From the NCBI GenBank assembly GCA_041648955.1, contig JBAZOD010000011.1:1-19128 (forward strand): 19,128 bases of DNA, written 5' to 3'. Below the pieces are notes generated by a model, which was given only the letters and a program-made list of their open reading frames with translations, searched no databases and was not told where the DNA came from. Of this stretch, positions 18,754 through 19,128 are shown piece after piece (position 1 is the stretch's first letter; every line of letters begins with the position of its first letter). Origin of the DNA: JBAZOD01 sp041648955. GTDB taxonomy: Bacteria; Patescibacteriota; Patescibacteriia; Patescibacteriales; JAQTRU01. The translations under genes and the position numbers were made by a program.

Positions 18754-19101
18754 TTATTTACTCCCCTGCCCGCGGGAAATAGCTATGAATAAAATTCCTA
18801 AAATTATTAAAGGTAATGTCACGACTAGCAAAACCGGCAAAGAGCCTGAAGCATGAAAAAAGAAAAAAGAAAAAATTCCAAAAAACAGAATAACCAACCC
18901 GCCGATCATTTCCCACTTCCAGGCAACGAAAACCAAAATAAACAAGACCAGCCATGGCAAAGCGTTTGGACTATTTTTTATTATCCCCATCATTCCGCTT
19001 TCGGCTCCGGACAATAAAGCGAAAATAAAGGCGGCCGCGGCAATAATTATTAAAATACCGCGCGCAACACAACGGAGAATATTGATAGTTTTGTCAGACA
19101 T
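18754..19101 (-). CDS. Small integral membrane protein, four predicted helices
   Basis: 115 residues, not assigned to a named function. Hydrophobic segments lie at about 13-31, 47-60, 64-82 and 88-108. A conserved-looking AWKWEMIGG (60-68) sits between helices two and three. From memory this resembles a family of small bacterial membrane proteins with WKWE-type loops, but I cannot confirm that. The ends are short and polar. It would be the first gene of a minus-strand group continuing to the 27-aa peptide and perhaps ywbE and tsaB. Its promoter is probably at or beyond the right edge of the window. Confidence 0.75.
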   Translation of the reverse strand: MSDKTINILRCVARGILIIIAAAAFIFALLSGAESGMMGIIKNSPNALPWLVLFILVFVAWKWEMIGGLVILFFGIFSFFFFHASGSLPVLLVVTLPLIILGILFIAISRGQGSK

Positions 19102-19128
19102 AGATTTATTTTAAATAATTATGATTTA

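Noticed and set aside
1..19128. CRISPR array, transposase, prophage or defence system
   Set aside because: No regularly spaced repeats, no cas, integrase, transposase, toxin or restriction motifs were found in any frame.

Overview
The window looks like a chromosomal segment of a Candidate Phyla Radiation (Patescibacteria, probably Parcubacteria-like) bacterium. This is an inference from the sequence. The DNA is AT-rich with very A-rich coding sequence and few strong Shine-Dalgarno sites. Several housekeeping proteins are short or trimmed: a MurF without its N-terminal substrate domain, a 127-residue TsaB-like protein and a minimal L21. Intergenic spaces hold small GC-rich palindromic repeats, including the motif CTGCCGGCAG. 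No phage, transposase, CRISPR array or defence gene is visible.

Layout. 1-3286: the 3' end of a Memo-like gene, two small orphan genes on the minus strand (88 and 194 aa), then def, a DedA-family membrane protein and fmt. 3298-4409: a tRNA island (Glu-CTC, Lys-TTT, a broken Lys copy, Thr-TGT) with a small zinc-ribbon-like gene and a GC-rich hairpin-dense segment bounded by copies of the tRNA-Glu 3' end. 4493-6807: dnaB-ybaB-recR. 7021-10894, minus strand: a surface-sugar cluster rmlD, rmlA, a CYTH-domain protein and a GT2 glycosyltransferase, followed by rplU with its own promoter. 11247-12077: an alpha/beta hydrolase with a cysteine nucleophile. 12141-17907, minus strand: a compact division and cell-wall (dcw) cluster in the order mraZ, a 45-codon ORF, rsmH, ftsL-like, ftsI, murF. 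18042-19101, minus strand: a membrane protein, a possible 27-residue membrane peptide, ywbE and tsaB-like.

The most interesting new-looking element is a probable stand-alone RNA gene on the plus strand at about 9728-10036, between two minus-strand genes. It has a consensus promoter (TTGACA, 17 bp, TATAAT), 5' and 3' ends that can pair over a long stem, several internal helices and a strong intrinsic terminator. It shows none of the tmRNA, RNase P or SRP RNA signatures that I could look for by eye.

The second is the roughly 290-nt mraZ leader. It has a near-consensus promoter with AAAGTGG motifs resembling MraZ boxes, a possible 33-codon leader ORF, two tandem hairpins and then a terminator-like hairpin with seven Ts, all before the mraZ start. 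This is the architecture of an attenuator controlling the whole dcw operon.

Other points are palindromic repeats inserted in a tRNA copy, in frame in a glycosyltransferase and as the ribosome-binding leader of rplU. Functional calls for conserved families rest on motifs read directly from the translations. No database search was possible.
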